Assembly: GCA_009760855.2 (NCBI GenBank) | Contig: WPIO01000047.1 | Location: forward strand, 1,075,001 to 1,139,000 | Direction: 5' to 3' | Source: Cristatella mucedo | Taxonomy: Eukaryota; Bryozoa; Phylactolaemata; Cristatellidae | DNA: 64,000 nucleotides | In this document: positions 1-10,840 of the stretch, one piece after another | Position numbering within the stretch: position 1 is the stretch's first letter | Layout of the letters: each line of letters opens with the position of its first letter | The notes under the pieces: generated by a model | Seen by the model: the letters and a program-made list of their open reading frames with translations, nothing else | Database searches by the model: none | Told to the model about the DNA's origin: nothing | Translations under genes and position numbers: made by a program

Positions 1-340
1 CTGGATTGACAAATAGTAATTTTTGCCTCATTTGTAAGGAACCTTCATTCTTTTGGTCCGAAGTACCTATCTGAAGTACTTGCTCCCCAGGCTGACTTTA
101 TCAGGTTCGGCCAAAGAATAGCGATGGGGTTAGGACTCGCGCTAAATCAGCTGACCGACCGAGCTGGGCCTCAGCAGGCCACCATTTAGCCTCGGCTCTG
201 CTTTGAACGCCACCATTTAGCCTGTGTCTGCGAAGGGCTACAATTGCATGTACTCTTCGATGGCTTGCTATCAATTATGCAGCCAAGCACCGCCGCCGTG
301 CATTCTCAACAACTTGTTGTCACACGGCTTCGTCTCTTTC

Positions 341-363
341 TCTGTCTGTCTGTCTGTCTGTCT
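341..363. repeat. (TCTG)n microsatellite
   Basis: Five to six tandem TCTG units, seen directly in the sequence. Confidence 0.9.
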
Positions 364-661
364 CCCTCTGATATAACGGGACTTTCGCTGAACGACGGGA
401 AGGGTGCAGAGGTAGCATGAAACTTTGGACATCGCGAATGCTAAAGATAGTCCGTTCGCAGTCGGGGAGGCTGACGGGCTGATGATCAACCAAGCGGTTG
501 CCAGGAGTGATCAGTAGGCAATGGGGGGATACGGATTCATAAACGTAGCGGGTTGATTTCGCTTCTGAAACTCAGACCATCTGCTTACGCACCATCTGCA
601 GGCCCGACAGTCAGATGCAGCAGCGGCAGCTGTCGATGACTCGACAAGGACCCGTCTGCTG

Positions 662-698
662 AGACTGCTGCGACTGCTGCGACTGCTGCGACTGCTGC
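662..698. repeat. 9-bp minisatellite (GACTGCTGC)n
   Basis: About four tandem copies of GACTGCTGC. The unit is a multiple of three, so reading frames stay open and give Ser/Arg repeats. There is no sign that this is a gene. Confidence 0.85.
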
Positions 699-1222
699 AG
701 TGGGCGCTTAAGTCTGTCAAAGCAGCCTATGCCGCAGCTGCAGCTCACCTGCCTCAGCCTACTCGAAACGTTCGGCTAAGGGCTAAATAGCATATGTTAG
801 TAGAAAAGAGATGTGCAAGCCGAATTTACGGAAAGAAGCCACTAGTGTCTGCCACTGGAGGATTCTCTTCCCGACATCTAGGTGGCGTACTAGTTGAAGC
901 CCTGAGTTCTGTCCTCCCCCAGCCAGCACAGCGCCCACCATTGTGCTGGGCAGCACGTGTTGAATACACCTGGCTCCTCTTCTGCGTGCTGATTGGCAAC
1001 AATCGCAGACACCAGGAAATCTCCTGACTGGGCGGCATTTAAAAAGAAGACAAAAACCAACAGGCTAGCATTTGCATCATAGCATTTGCTCCGCAAGCAA
1101 GACTTCATCTTCAAGATGGGTTCATCAAGCATCACTCCCATAACGTCCTCCACCGATCGATGATCCCGATGTGTTGTTCCAAAACCACTTGTCACTGTTC
1201 GAGGCAATTGCTGCCTATACCA

Positions 1223-1259
1223 AGTCGGTCTACTATATATACTATATAGTAGACCGACT
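1223..1259. repeat. Perfect inverted repeat with 16-bp arms
   Basis: AGTCGGTCTACTATAT at 1223-1238 is followed by a 5-nt loop (ATACT) and its exact reverse complement at 1244-1259. A degenerate (ACTAT)n run follows. The core resembles the palindromes at 62321-62365. It could extrude as a cruciform or be the end of a small inverted-repeat element. Confidence 0.85.
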
Positions 1260-1579
1260 CGGTCGGTATACTATACTATACTACAAATAGCTCCGGACCA
1301 CTGCAAAAATCAGGGCTTGCTTAAAAATTAGTATGAAAGCCAAAATAGCTCACGAATTGGTTCACTAATGCAGTTAAATCGACTTCCAGAACCTCTGGCC
1401 AACAGGTAATAATAATAATAATAGTAATAGAAGTTTGTATATCACCCACAGAAAAACTAATCCCTTTCTAGGCACTTTACATATGTTACAAAGGAAGCAC
1501 GGTTGGATGGTTAGTGGTAAAATGCGCAATGTCAATAATTAAATATGGTTAGTGGCAGCAAGCACCGCCTCTGCACGCA

Positions 1580-1764
1580 CCACTTACCATATCTACATGT
1601 TGACCCGGTGCATGTCACATCTAAAAATGTTATGCTTGACGAAAATGCGAATGTAACCGCTAATAATTTGGTCATGCGTTCTTTACAGCATCATTCTTTA
1701 CAGCATAAGTGCCTAAAGAGATTCAGTTCTCTGGGGGCGTTATGCATAATTATTATTGCTATTG
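1580..1764 (+). mobile_element. Nested L2-A 3' end
   Basis: A plus-strand piece of the L2-A 3' UTR (a subrepeat with TGTTGACCCGGTGCATGTCAC, then the AAGTGCCTAAAGAGATT...TCTCTGGGGGCGTTAT hairpin) that ends in ATTATTATT-like sequence. It lies inside the UTR of the opposite-strand L2-A copy. Confidence 0.75.
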
Positions 1765-2018
1765 TAAGCACACAGAAGGACGATTCACAAGGACCCACTA
1801 AATGATGTGATAAACTATATGCAATTTTAGTTTTTAAAAACTTCTTCAAGTCCAGCGATGTCGTGACACTAGTCGGGACAGAGCTGTAGGCTCTGGGAGC
1901 ATAAGCACGAAGGGCCCCGACCTTCAAAAGATTTGCGGTTCGTACGAGGTGTAGCTAAAAGGTATTAAAAAAAAGTGAATTGCACGATGCAAAGCCGGGT
2001 GGGTGAGTAGTTCTGATA

Positions 2019-2113
2019 GTTTCCCTTTGCAGCAAATGTAAAGCGCCTAGAAAGAGATTAAGTTCTCTGAGGGCGCTTTATCAAGTACATTATTATTATT
2101 ATTATTATCATTG
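2019..2113 (+). mobile_element. Minimal L2-A insertion: terminal hairpin plus tail
   Basis: Only about 95 bp: TTTGCAGCAAATG, then hairpin arms AAGCGCC and GGCGCTT with the inner AGAGA/TCTCT pair, then (ATT)n. The hairpin matches the best-preserved copies closely, so it is younger than the copy it interrupts. It is one of four similar hairpin-only insertions in the window. Confidence 0.8.
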
Positions 2114-3452
2114 GTAGGCTGAAGCCACAAAACAAAGGGACCTAAAAGTGAGTGACAAAACCTCGAAGTCGATACGCTGCTCGATTGGGAACTAGTTCAG
2201 GTCGGCAAGAAGTGGTGTGATGTGACAACTGCGACGCTCATGACTGACAGACGAACTTGACTGCAGAACTTGGCAGCGGCTGTACGCGTCTGACCGCACA
2301 GGCCGATAGAAAAATGAGCAGCGAGTTACAAAAGTCAAGACGGAATGGTCGAACAGGTCACTTCATTGGCTTAGCCTTCCTGTCCGACTTCTTTGTAATG
2401 TCATGCAACGTATCTGTGTCTGTAAGTAAACAAAGCCGCTTAGACTGAGCAGGGGTTTCGCGCGAGAGTTTTTTTCATACAGCACACTCAAAGCCTGTAG
2501 GCACGCGGTCACCAGCATTCTCAACTTGACATTATTCCTTTCGCGTAGCAAAGAGAAAGTGAGAAGCCTAGCAGAGTCAGGAGGGCAGAGTCGAGGAAGT
2601 CGAGCAGCAGTGTGAAAAGAGCAGCTCGAGAAAAGGCTGCAAAAGGATGCGCCACAGTCAGCAGCAGCATAATGGATTAGTTGCGTCAGAATTGTGAAAG
2701 TGACTTCTCCAGTCTAGGACTTGCCGAGCAAAAGCTTCTGTAGCCAACGTTCTTTAAGTCGAGCAATGGAGCTGCTAATTTATTGTGCATGTAGGACCAG
2801 AGGGTACGAGGAGGCTGAAACTGGTAGAGCAGTTCAGCTAGGTATGAAGGAGCCAAGTGTGGCGGCCCTTGCAGGTCAGAGCAAGGACTTGACTCCTTAT
2901 CCGTTGATCAGCCAGAAGCCGTAAAGGCTCCATCAACAAAGAAGATCCACTGCTAAACCTACGGACTTGTTAACTAGCCTTGCAGCTATATTCTTCGCCA
3001 GCTGCAGTAGGTCAATTGCCTTTTTCAGTAGGGGGGCCAAAATCGAATTGCAATAGTTTAGCCGAGACATAACCACGGAGCTAGATACTTTTTTTGCACG
3101 CTACCGTGGTAGACAGACCCTAATCTCAGATAAAGATCGGACACGATGGTTAGGTGTGAAGTCAATCTTCCGAAAGAAAATTAGAAAATTTGGGCAGCTG
3201 TCACAGGCCATACCTAAATTCTGAGCACACGGTGACAGTTTCACGCCAGCATTGCCTGTGTGAAGATACTCTCAGGGTGCCCTACGAGTAGGAGTTATGT
3301 TGTATTATCGTTTAGTTTAAGAAAATTGGATGACATCCAGGATCGAATATCTGCAAGGCAAGAATTCAGCTTATCAGTCACTGCAGCAAATTTCGACTGC
3401 TTAAACGACAAATACGGCTAAGTATCGTCAGCATCGAAGTGATAGCCACTGT

Positions 3453-4018
3453 TTCAACACACCTCTCTGACTCTTATCGGTTAGCTTTACCTCGAACGAA
3501 CCTCGAAACCTTTGGAGACCGCGTCATAAGTTCAACTGGTCCCAAAGCCTGAAGCTCAGTCCCGACTGACGTCACGACATCCTCTGAAATGACGACATTT
3601 ATAAATGAAATTTAAAAACACAACTGCTTATTAAAAAGTTTATTGGGTGCTTGTGAGTCAGCATTTAAATACTAGCTGATTTAACAGTCTCTTTTGTATA
3701 GCGACAGAAGAGCCTCGACGGCAATCACTACCGCTTGCAGTGGCAATAAAGGATCGCCCACGGCAGGATTCGAACCCACGACCTCGGGAGCCTTTGTGTG
3801 CTCATGCGTGCTGACACTGGGCTTGCTGCTACTAACCGTATCTACAGTTTGACACTTTGAATATCACATCTAAGAATGTTTTGTTCAATGAAACTGGGAA
3901 TGTTATTAGTTTTTATATGGTCACGCTTTCTTTTCAGAATCTGTAATGTGCCTTTAATGGATTCAGCTCTCTGAGGGCGCTACACAAATATGTTATTATT
4001 ATTATTATTATCATCATC
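3453..4018 (+). mobile_element. L2-A LINE 3' end inserted in L2-B, itself split by SINE-2
   Basis: Plus-strand RT C-terminus (ALPRTNLETFGDRVISS...PKA, then TTFINEI) runs into the 3' UTR, the hairpin (TGTGCCTTTAATGGATTC...CTCTGAGGGCGCTA) and an (ATT)n tail. A SINE-2 copy interrupts the UTR at about 3658-3797: the UTR reads GGGTGCTTGTGAGT before it and TTTGTGTGCTCATGCGTGCTGAC after it. Confidence 0.8.
3658..3797 (-). mobile_element. SINE-2 (tRNA-derived), nested
   Basis: The minus strand reads GAGGTCGTGGGTTCGAATCC, an excellent RNA polymerase III box B. The SINE-2 body follows (GGGCGATCCTTTATTGCC, GCGGTAGTGAT, GGCTCTTCTGTCGCTATAC) and ends near GATTTAACAG. The box A end is truncated. It is the innermost layer of a three-level nest. 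Confidence 0.8.
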
Positions 4019-6205
4019 GCTATAGATAATTCCATGAGCGCAAATCACTTTCCCGAGAGATTCAGTATAAGGAAAAAGCATCAGAGGATCGGGGGAGAAC
4101 CCTTGTGGGACTTGACAGGTGACTGATCTACTGGATGAGACCTGACTCCGCACGACGCCGATTGAGCACGACCGGCCGAGTGCGATTTGAACCACGACAG
4201 TGCCTCGTCTGTTAAGCTGATTCTAGTTCTCAAAAATTAAAGGGGGGATATTCAGATCAATAGTGTCAAATGCAGCTGCTGCTGATTGATCGAGTAGGAC
4301 CAGGGCATTTATACTGCCGTCATCGTTGCTACTTAGATGTCTCCAGTCACATGGAGGAGAGAGGTGTCAGTGGAGTAATATCGTTTACATACTGACTGAA
4401 ATTTTCATGTCCATCATTCTCTACAATGTGTGCTACAAGCTACTTGACTGCGAAAATATTTTCATGAGTTTTTTTTTATAAAAAATGAGGAAGGGAAACT
4501 GGGCGATACTTTTTCTAGGGCCTGTGAATCTAGTCTAGGCTTTTGAGGTATTGATAGAACAATTGGCAGTTGGAAACATTTTAGAGTAACCTTACTGTCC
4601 GACGCAGTATTCAAAATGTGTATGCCACTGTTGACCAATGAGGGAAACGTATACAATCTTCAGGAGATGAGCTCTTTTTTACTAGACTTTATAAGGTAGC
4701 CACAGATCACACGCATTAACATAGGAAAATTCTGTAAGGAAAGGTCTCAGATTGCAACTCAAAATATTTTTTAGTCGGATGTGGCTCTATGGAGCCAAAG
4801 ATATGTGCAGTGTTTTCAACGAAGAAGGCTGAAGAATTGTCAGTCGAGCCATTCGAATCTGGGTAGTGAGACCTTACGGAGTTTGCTAGCAAATTTCTCG
4901 TCGTCTTATAAATTTAATTTGGGTCTGAATGAAAGGACACTAATTTCAGAGTGAAAAAGAATCTTTTGGATTTTCTAAGCTTCAAGGTTTAGACATGAAG
5001 AAGTCTTTGACATTGGTTTGACCATCATCGCACCCAGATCTCTTCAAGCGGCTATCCAGCCTGCTCTTTCATTGCGCATATTTGTTTTAGTAAATTGAAA
5101 GAAACCTCAGTGAGTCTAGTCTGTACACGGATAGAATGTACGAGAGCACGCTCGTCAAGGGATTTCCCAAGTTTCATATTCACAGCCTAAGTGAAGATAA
5201 CTAGGTTGTAAGCAGAGTCAGGTGCAGATCAAGAAGACCTGCATCGCAAACAGATTCAAAAGGTTTCTCAGGACAATGCCTTTGAAGTTGAGTCACTCGA
5301 AAGACTCAATGTTACCCAGCACCTACAACGTAGCAGGAGCAATAAACAAGATTGAGCAACGATCTGAGATGGTCAGCGGGTACATATGAAGGACGGTGGG
5401 GTAGAAATTCTTAGGGATAACAAGATCAAGTATATGGCCCCTGAAATAAGTGGAATGATTAACGTGTTGGACTGAACCGAAGTTCGCCAGATGGTCAAGA
5501 AATGAGTGGACATGACAGCTGCTAATATTGCCAACGTCAATATCGACGTCTCCTGCAATCAATAGTGACCAGTCGTACGTGAATAATTAGGGGGAAATTC
5601 CGATAACAGCTTTATAAACTAGGCTAGACAGCCCAGAGGGACCTGTAGATCATAACCGCGAGAGACGTGATTTTTGATGGAGATCTGAGAGAAAATAATT
5701 GAAAAGACTGACCACCCGTGCTAGTAACTGCTTGCCATATAGCCAAATGATTCGCGAGCAACTACAGGAGCCCCGCCACCCACCATGTCAGACTGCATGG
5801 ACTGAAAGAATGAGACCTGGGTGAGCTCTAATGCAAACAGCATAAGCAGAGCATAGTACTACATCGAGACAGTAGCAAATGTCAGCTGGAAAAGGTGCAT
5901 CCTAAATAGAAGCATCTAAGAAAGGTAGTAGCCTGCTGTCAGATTTGCAGGAGCTCGGTAAACCGTTTGCAGCCAGCAGGAAAATCGCAAGCAGATGGCG
6001 TGGCAAAATTAAGATGCTCGGTGTAAGAACTGCGTAAGTCAGTTTAAAGGTTTTAAGCCAAAATGCAATAGCATGCTTAACTTACCGTGTCCATGTAAAT
6101 AGCGTACACGAATTTTGTTTGGCATGTAGGGGGAAGCTGACACCGATGTATTCAGTTCACCTATGTGTGGCCAAATGCAGCACCGACAAGGAGCAAGTGT
6201 CGATA

Positions 6206-6362
6206 CGGTTTGGCCCAGCGGGCAAGGTGTTCGCGTGCTTTTTAACGGTCCATGTGGTGGTCTTGAGCCCGGTGGCATATGCAAAGGCCAGGAATAGTGA
6301 TCAATTTCTCTTAGGGCGCTAGAAAAATGTGCTATTATTATTATTATTATTATTATTATTCT
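6206..6362 (+). mobile_element. SINE-1 with (ATT)n tail
   Basis: The tRNA-like head reads TTTGGCCCAGCGGGCAAGGTG...GGTGGTCTTGAGCCCGGTGG. It is followed by the L2-A-like terminal segment (AATAGTGATCAATTTCTCTTAGGGCGCTA) and an (ATT)n tail. The tail type is that of the L2-A LINE, which supports a SINE-LINE partnership. Confidence 0.7.
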
Positions 6363-6514
6363 ATATTCGCACATTTATTAGTAGTTGTGGGAAGTACGCT
6401 TGTTGACAGATGCCCATGCTATAATGCACATTAGGAAGGCACTTTTAATAATCAAAAGATATCGGTACTTAGAGATGAGACGCTTTTAGCCATTGCTGCA
6501 ATCTTGGTTTCTAA

Positions 6515-6823
6515 TAATAACAAAAAATAATAATAAATTTGATATAGCACCCTTAGAGAACAAAGTCTCTTTCTAGGCACTTCCCATTTGCTGATGCACA
6601 GGGTCAGCATGCAAATATGGTTAGTGGCAGCATGCACTGTCAGCACGCATAAGCACATATAGGACGAATCACACGGACCCACTAAATACCATGATACATA
6701 GATGCGTTTTTAGTTTCATTTTAAATGTGGTTAAGTCAGGAGATATCGTGACGCAAGTCGGGAGTGAGTTCCTGGCTTTGGGAGTTTACGAACCAACGCA
6801 TGGTCTCCAAAGGATTTGAGGTA
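6515..6823 (-). mobile_element. L2-A LINE 3' end
   Basis: From left to right this shows the reversed tail (AATAATAAT), the hairpin (AGCACCCTTAGAGAAC...TCTCTTTCTAGGCACTT), a UTR with about 1.5 subrepeats, and the RT C-terminus. The alignment stops at TTTGAGGT and GC-rich unrelated DNA follows, so the copy is 5' truncated at about 300 bp. Confidence 0.8.
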
Positions 6824-7004
6824 ATCGAAGCCTGGCCGCCCCTCAGGGAACCCGTCTAGCCAGTGTAAGGTCGCCGCGTCGGACCGGCTTAGCCGGTCGC
6901 CAGCGGACATGACGTGGCAGGCGCCAGCCCGCCCTAGCCACCCGCTGCCCCACTCCAAGGGAAGGGTCCGGGCAACGTGGTAAGTCGTACCGTCTTCGAG
7001 GATT

Positions 7005-7135
7005 TTCTTACTATTTGAGTGCTCGTGCGAGCTGAATTGTGCATGTTATCACCATATAATTGACACGCTTCCTTTCTAGCATAAGCAACGAGTCCAGAGA
7101 GAGATTTGGTTCTTTTTGGACGTCGCACGAATATC
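7005..7135 (+). mobile_element. Degraded L2-A 3' UTR and hairpin
   Basis: The sequence follows the L2-A UTR order (GAGTGCTCGTGCGAGCTGA, CATGTTATCACCATATA, CGCTTCCTTTCTAGCATAAG, then AGAGAGAGATTTGGTTCTTTTTGGACG), but with many substitutions and no tail. It is probably old. Confidence 0.55.
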
Positions 7136-7504
7136 TCGCTGTTACTACTAGCCCATGGCCGTGAAAAGTCGCCGGAAATTGCAGCGTTGCATTACATAGC
7201 GGGCTCGAATGTCCGCCGACCTGTTATTGAGCCCAGTTTAGCTGGTGAGCCGAGCCAACTCTCGTGGAAGGACTTCATACCGCGACCCGGTTCGTGAAGT
7301 GCTCGAGCCTTATCTTCAGTCGCTTTCAGTTTTTTGACCTTGTGACCTTGTGAGGCATTCGCCGAGCGTTGGTAGGACAAAGGTTTCCCGCTGGGCCTCC
7401 CTTCTTCTTCAGTCTCTTCCTGCGGCAAGCCTTGCCCCCTATGGGGTGCTTCTGCTGAGTTTATATATGAGTATGTAAAATAAATTATTTACATATATAA
7501 CTAA
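7136..7504. other. Unassigned sequence; AT-rich near the right end
   Basis: No gene is seen. From about 7460 the DNA is (TAAA)- and (TATA)-like and merges into the tail of the minus-strand SINE-1 that follows. Confidence 0.4.
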
Positions 7505-7612
7505 ATAAATAAATATATAATTCATTTGCGTAGCACCACAAGGAAACCTAATCTCTATTCAGGTGCTTTAAATATGCCACGGGACTTGAGCGTGTCCGTC
7601 GTCGACCGAAGG
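7505..7612 (-). mobile_element. SINE-1, 3' part
   Basis: The minus strand shows CTCAAGTCCCGTGGCATAT, then the hairpin (AAAGCACCTGAATAGAGATT...TTCCTTGTGGTGCTAC) and GCAAATGAATTATATATTTA. The head with box A is absent or unrecognisable. Confidence 0.7.
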
Positions 7613-8235
7613 CGGGCGCAGCATGACTTCCGGTCGGTCTCGCACACTCTGGCATCCTTCCAATGCGCCAGCTCATCTGGTCCTGGCGAAAGCGACGCTC
7701 GTTTTGACTCAGTTGGTACCGCTTGCCGTGGGAAAGCGGGCAGACTCGGCGCCCAGGAGGCGCCAAGATGTGCCGCCCAGATGTGCCGCCCATCAGGAGG
7801 CGCCAGGAATCGCCGCCAGAAGGCGCCGCCGCGAATACGGTTCGCCGATAGCGATAAAGCATCGAGTTACGAGCTCGGCGGTATTTTTCATTGACGGGTC
7901 CTCGCAGGACCGAATCGAATTAAATTACCGATCTATGTCGCTGGATTGCCTTGCGCGCGGCCCGCAGACGCCCGCAGGTTCCGACGCGCTGCCTAGGACC
8001 AGGAGTGTCTCTCTAAGACAAACAGATCCGAACGCTCCTGCGCAAGGTCAAACTCCGACGTCCATCGGCTTGCTGAAGCGGGCGAACGCTAATGACGGCC
8101 TCTCCACGTCATCACACGCCGTGCCCCCCCCCCCCATTTCGCAGCCGCAGGGTCTAGAGCCGCTAACGTGCAAGTGGCCATTTACGAATCGCGATGAGTC
8201 GCATGGCTGTGCTCGGTACCACGCCCAAGGGGCGC
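7613..8235. other. GC-rich, CpG-rich stretch without a recognised gene
   Basis: GC and CpG are clearly higher than in the neighbours, with a short repeated motif (ATGTGCCGCCC twice near 7768-7790; AGGAGGCGCCA twice) and a poly-C run near 8124-8136. Long open frames exist on both strands, but they are expected from high GC and show no domain. A promoter-type CpG island is possible but unproven. Confidence 0.35.
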
Positions 8236-9085
8236 TACTAAAAATAGTAATACTTATTATAGTAATAAATTTGCATGGCGCCATTAGAGAACCAAAGTTT
8301 TTCTGGGCACTTCTCATTCACTGTAAAGGAAGCACGATCGCATGGTTAGCGGTAACTTGCACGATATCAACAAGAGTAACATGGTCAGAGATTGCATGCA
8401 CAATGGCAGCATGTAAATATGGTTAGTGGCAGCTTGCCCAGTGCCTGCACGCATCGGCACACTGAGGGCCAATGACAAGGACCAACCAAACGTTGTGACT
8501 AGCAGGAGCATTTTTAGCTTCTTTTTAAATGTCAGTTCATATGACTGATCTCGGGATCTTTTTGGGAGCATACGAAGAACTAAAGGCGTGGAAAAAACTA
8601 AAGGCGTCGTATAAACCCCAAAAGATTTGAGGTTTATACAAGGTATGGGTAAACAGTTAGATTTCGAAAAGGGGGCGGTACGATGTTTAGCCTGGTGGGG
8701 CAGGAGATCTGATATTTAGGCTAGAGCCAAAAAATGAAGGGACCTACAAGTGAACGACAAAACCTTGAAGTCGATCAGTTACTTGCTTGGAAGCCAGGGC
8801 AGATCGGCGATAAGTGGTGAGATGTGGCAACAGTGCGCAGCTCGCGACAGGCGAGCCAAGCTGCAGAGTTTTGCATCAGCTGTAAGCACCTAATTGCACA
8901 AGCCAGTAGACCAGCAAGCAGTGAGTTATGGAAGTCGAGACCGGATATCACAAATGCATGGACCAATTGGGATGTAATATCCCTATCTCAGACGACCCGA
9001 ATGTTAGTGATGCTATGTAGCTGAAAGTAGGCAGACTCGACTGTGGTGCTGCTGCGGTCGTCCAGTGAAAGGTTACTTTGTCGGA
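8236..9085 (-). mobile_element. L2-A LINE 3' portion
   Basis: Reversed tail and hairpin (TGGCGCCATTAGAGAACC...TCTGGGCACTT) come first, then a UTR with several degenerate subrepeats. The RT thumb and C-terminus extend to the region equivalent to [12 protein letters not shown], read here as MVHAFVISGLDFHNSLLAG near 8966, and a little beyond. Scattered stops show it is dead. A 10- to 20-bp motif (GAACTAAAGGCGT) is locally duplicated near 8577-8605. Confidence 0.8.
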
Positions 9086-9596
9086 CCCATAGATTTCGCT
9101 AAGATGCTACGGGCTCTCGCTCTTTGTCCTGGGCACCGCTTTGCTGCGGAAGCTCGAGCTGCCGCAGCAAAGCGGCCGCTTGAGCGCTGCCCAGGGGGCG
9201 CTCGTACTTCCGAGTGGAAGTAGCCGACCGGCGGCTCTCGGAGAAGTCAAGAAAGCGAGAGCTCAGCTAACGAGCGCACTTTGCCGGCTGGGAAAGGTCA
9301 CCGTCGGCTGGCCTTCAGCGTTGAATTCGGGCAGCGGCTGATTGTGGCCGATGCTCTCGAGCCGAGCTGACACTGGTAGAGCCTCGGCGGCGGGAGCCTC
9401 CTGTCCTCAGCCCCGAGGCTGGCCGCTCTCACTGCACGACCGTCGCGTCGCGCATTGGCGCCCTTAGGCGGCGACGCCTTGCTGCTGCTGCAAAGCACTT
9501 GCAAGCTTGCTGTCGAATCGCCACCGGAAGAGCGTCGCGCAGTGAACGAGCGAGTGAACGAAGCAACTGCTGCGCTTCTGAGCCTTCCTTCCCGGC
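9086..9596. other. GC-rich unassigned stretch with strong palindromes
   Basis: No gene is recognised. It holds the palindrome listed at 9128-9195 and a small ACTTCC-GAGT-GGAAGT hairpin near 9207-9222, and leads directly into the hexanucleotide array. Confidence 0.4.
9128..9195. repeat. 40-bp near-perfect palindrome within outer inverted arms
   Basis: CCGCTTTGCTGCGG (9136-9149) and its exact reverse complement (9162-9175) flank AGCTCGAGCT, itself a palindrome, leaving one mismatched pair over 40 bp. Outside these arms, CCTGGGCA (from about 9128) is mirrored by TGCCCAGG (9188-9195). Confidence 0.85.
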
Positions 9597-10066
9597 CACT
9601 CCCCACTCCCACTCCCACTCCCACTCCCCACTCCCCACTGCCACTGCCACTCCCCACTGCCACTGCCACTGCCACTGCCACTCCCACTGCGACTGCGACT
9701 GCGACTGCCACTGCGACTGCCACTGCGACTGCCACTGCCACTGCGACTGCCACTGCCACTGCCACTGCCACTGCCACTGCCACTGCCACTGCCACTGCCA
9801 CTGCCACTGCCACTGCCACTCCCCACTCCCCACTGCCACTGCCACTCCCCACTGCCACTGCCACTGCCGCTGCCACTGCCACTGCCACTCCCCACTGCCA
9901 CTGCCACTCCCCACTCCCCACTCCCCACTCCCCACTGCCACTGCCACTGCCACTGCCACTGCCACTGCCACTGCCACTGCCACTCCCACTTCCACTTCCA
10001 CTCCCACTCCCACTCCCTACTGCCACTGCCACTGCCACTGCCACTGCCACTCCCACTCCCTACTCC
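9597..10066. repeat. 470-bp hexanucleotide array (CACTGC)n with CACTCC/CACTCA-type variants
   Basis: A long tandem array based on TGCCAC, with interspersed CCCACT, GCGACT and TTCCAC variants that form local higher-order blocks. Because the unit is six bases, open frames run through it on both strands (Thr-Ala, Pro-Leu, His-Cys, Gly-Ser, Val-Ala, Trp-Gln repeats). These are artefacts of the repeat. CCGG-containing sequence lies at both edges. Confidence 0.95.
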
Positions 10067-10561
10067 CGGCCGGCTTCGATAACGCTACGATGACTTCGTG
10101 GGAGCTATGTCGGAGAGCTTTTTCTGGAGTCAAAGCCCAAAGCCTGAGCGGCTGCCAGTGCTCACGCAGTAGATTACTGACTTCATCTCGCACAACAAAG
10201 GGAATCGAGAAGCATACATGGGTCAGAAGGGCAGTCGAGGAAGTAATGATTGACATAGAAGCTCAGGACTACTGGAAAGGATGCTCTACAGTCTGCAGCA
10301 GGTGAGAAGATGCGGCTCTTTAGGAATTTTGCAAGTGAGGTCCGCAGTCTATGAGCTGCAGGGCAAGGCTTTCTCTGCAAAAAGTTTTAAATGAATGAAT
10401 TGAACAGCTAATTTAATATTCACAGATGATCCGATGGCACGAGGAGGCAGAAGCCGGTGAAGCTGTTCACGCTGGTATGGTGGAGCCAAACCATTTCCGG
10501 CCTTGTGGGTCAGAGGAGGAGTTTTCCTCTGTATCCGTTGATCAAAAACTGCTACTCAGGC

Positions 10562-10840
<279 letters not shown>

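Larger units (their letters stand above)
1..1406. other. Unassigned sequence, no gene recognised
   Basis: No family motif was found. Small structures inside are listed separately. A short stretch at about 1017-1065 (+) resembles the last codons of the L2-A reverse transcriptase (a CTCCTGACT...ACATTTAAAAAGAA-like run) and may be a very old LINE scrap. The motif GCCACCATTTAGCCT occurs twice about 34 bp apart near 178-225. Confidence 0.4.
1407..2355 (-). mobile_element. L2-A LINE 3' portion, carrying two nested insertions
   Basis: Read on the minus strand, this copy contains the reverse transcriptase C-terminal region, the 3' UTR, the terminal hairpin and an (ATT)n tail (seen as AAT repeats from 1407). 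It is heavily mutated. Its UTR is interrupted at about 1580-1764 and its coding part at about 2019-2113 by two plus-strand L2-A 3' ends. On both sides of each insertion the host sequence resumes where expected: TAAGCACA after 1764 and GTAGGCTGAAG after 2113. The right end stops in the SRLDF region, so the copy is 5' truncated. Confidence 0.8.
2405..5960 (-). mobile_element. Near full-length L2-B LINE, decayed and split by an L2-A insertion
   Basis: On the minus strand, from high to low coordinate, the ORF2 parts appear in normal L2/CR1 order. First is an EEP-type endonuclease at about 5960-5323, with GDVDIDV in place of GDFNIHV, then GHILDLVI and ISDRC in place of SDH. A linker and RT fingers follow at about 5060-4400 (KPRLDSQALEKV; STDTSLLHVTGDI). 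RT motif A (AFDTID) lies near 4255-4290 and CQVPQGF at 4097-4117. The catalytic box reads FDADD at 3424-3438. The thumb and C-terminal region then run to a tail near 2405. In-frame stops are frequent. A 565-bp L2-A insertion sits between the HGI block and FDADD. It is a pseudogene of a nicking, target-primed retrotransposon. Confidence 0.8.

Noticed and set aside
7623-8426. 267-codon plus-strand open frame
   Set aside because: It crosses GC-rich DNA into the minus-strand L2-A UTR and ends within it; no domain, and overlapping frames on the other strand are equally open.
9298-10305. Very long open frames on both strands across the TGCCAC array
   Set aside because: They are generated by a six-base repeat without stop codons; all phases are open and the peptides are simple dipeptide repeats.
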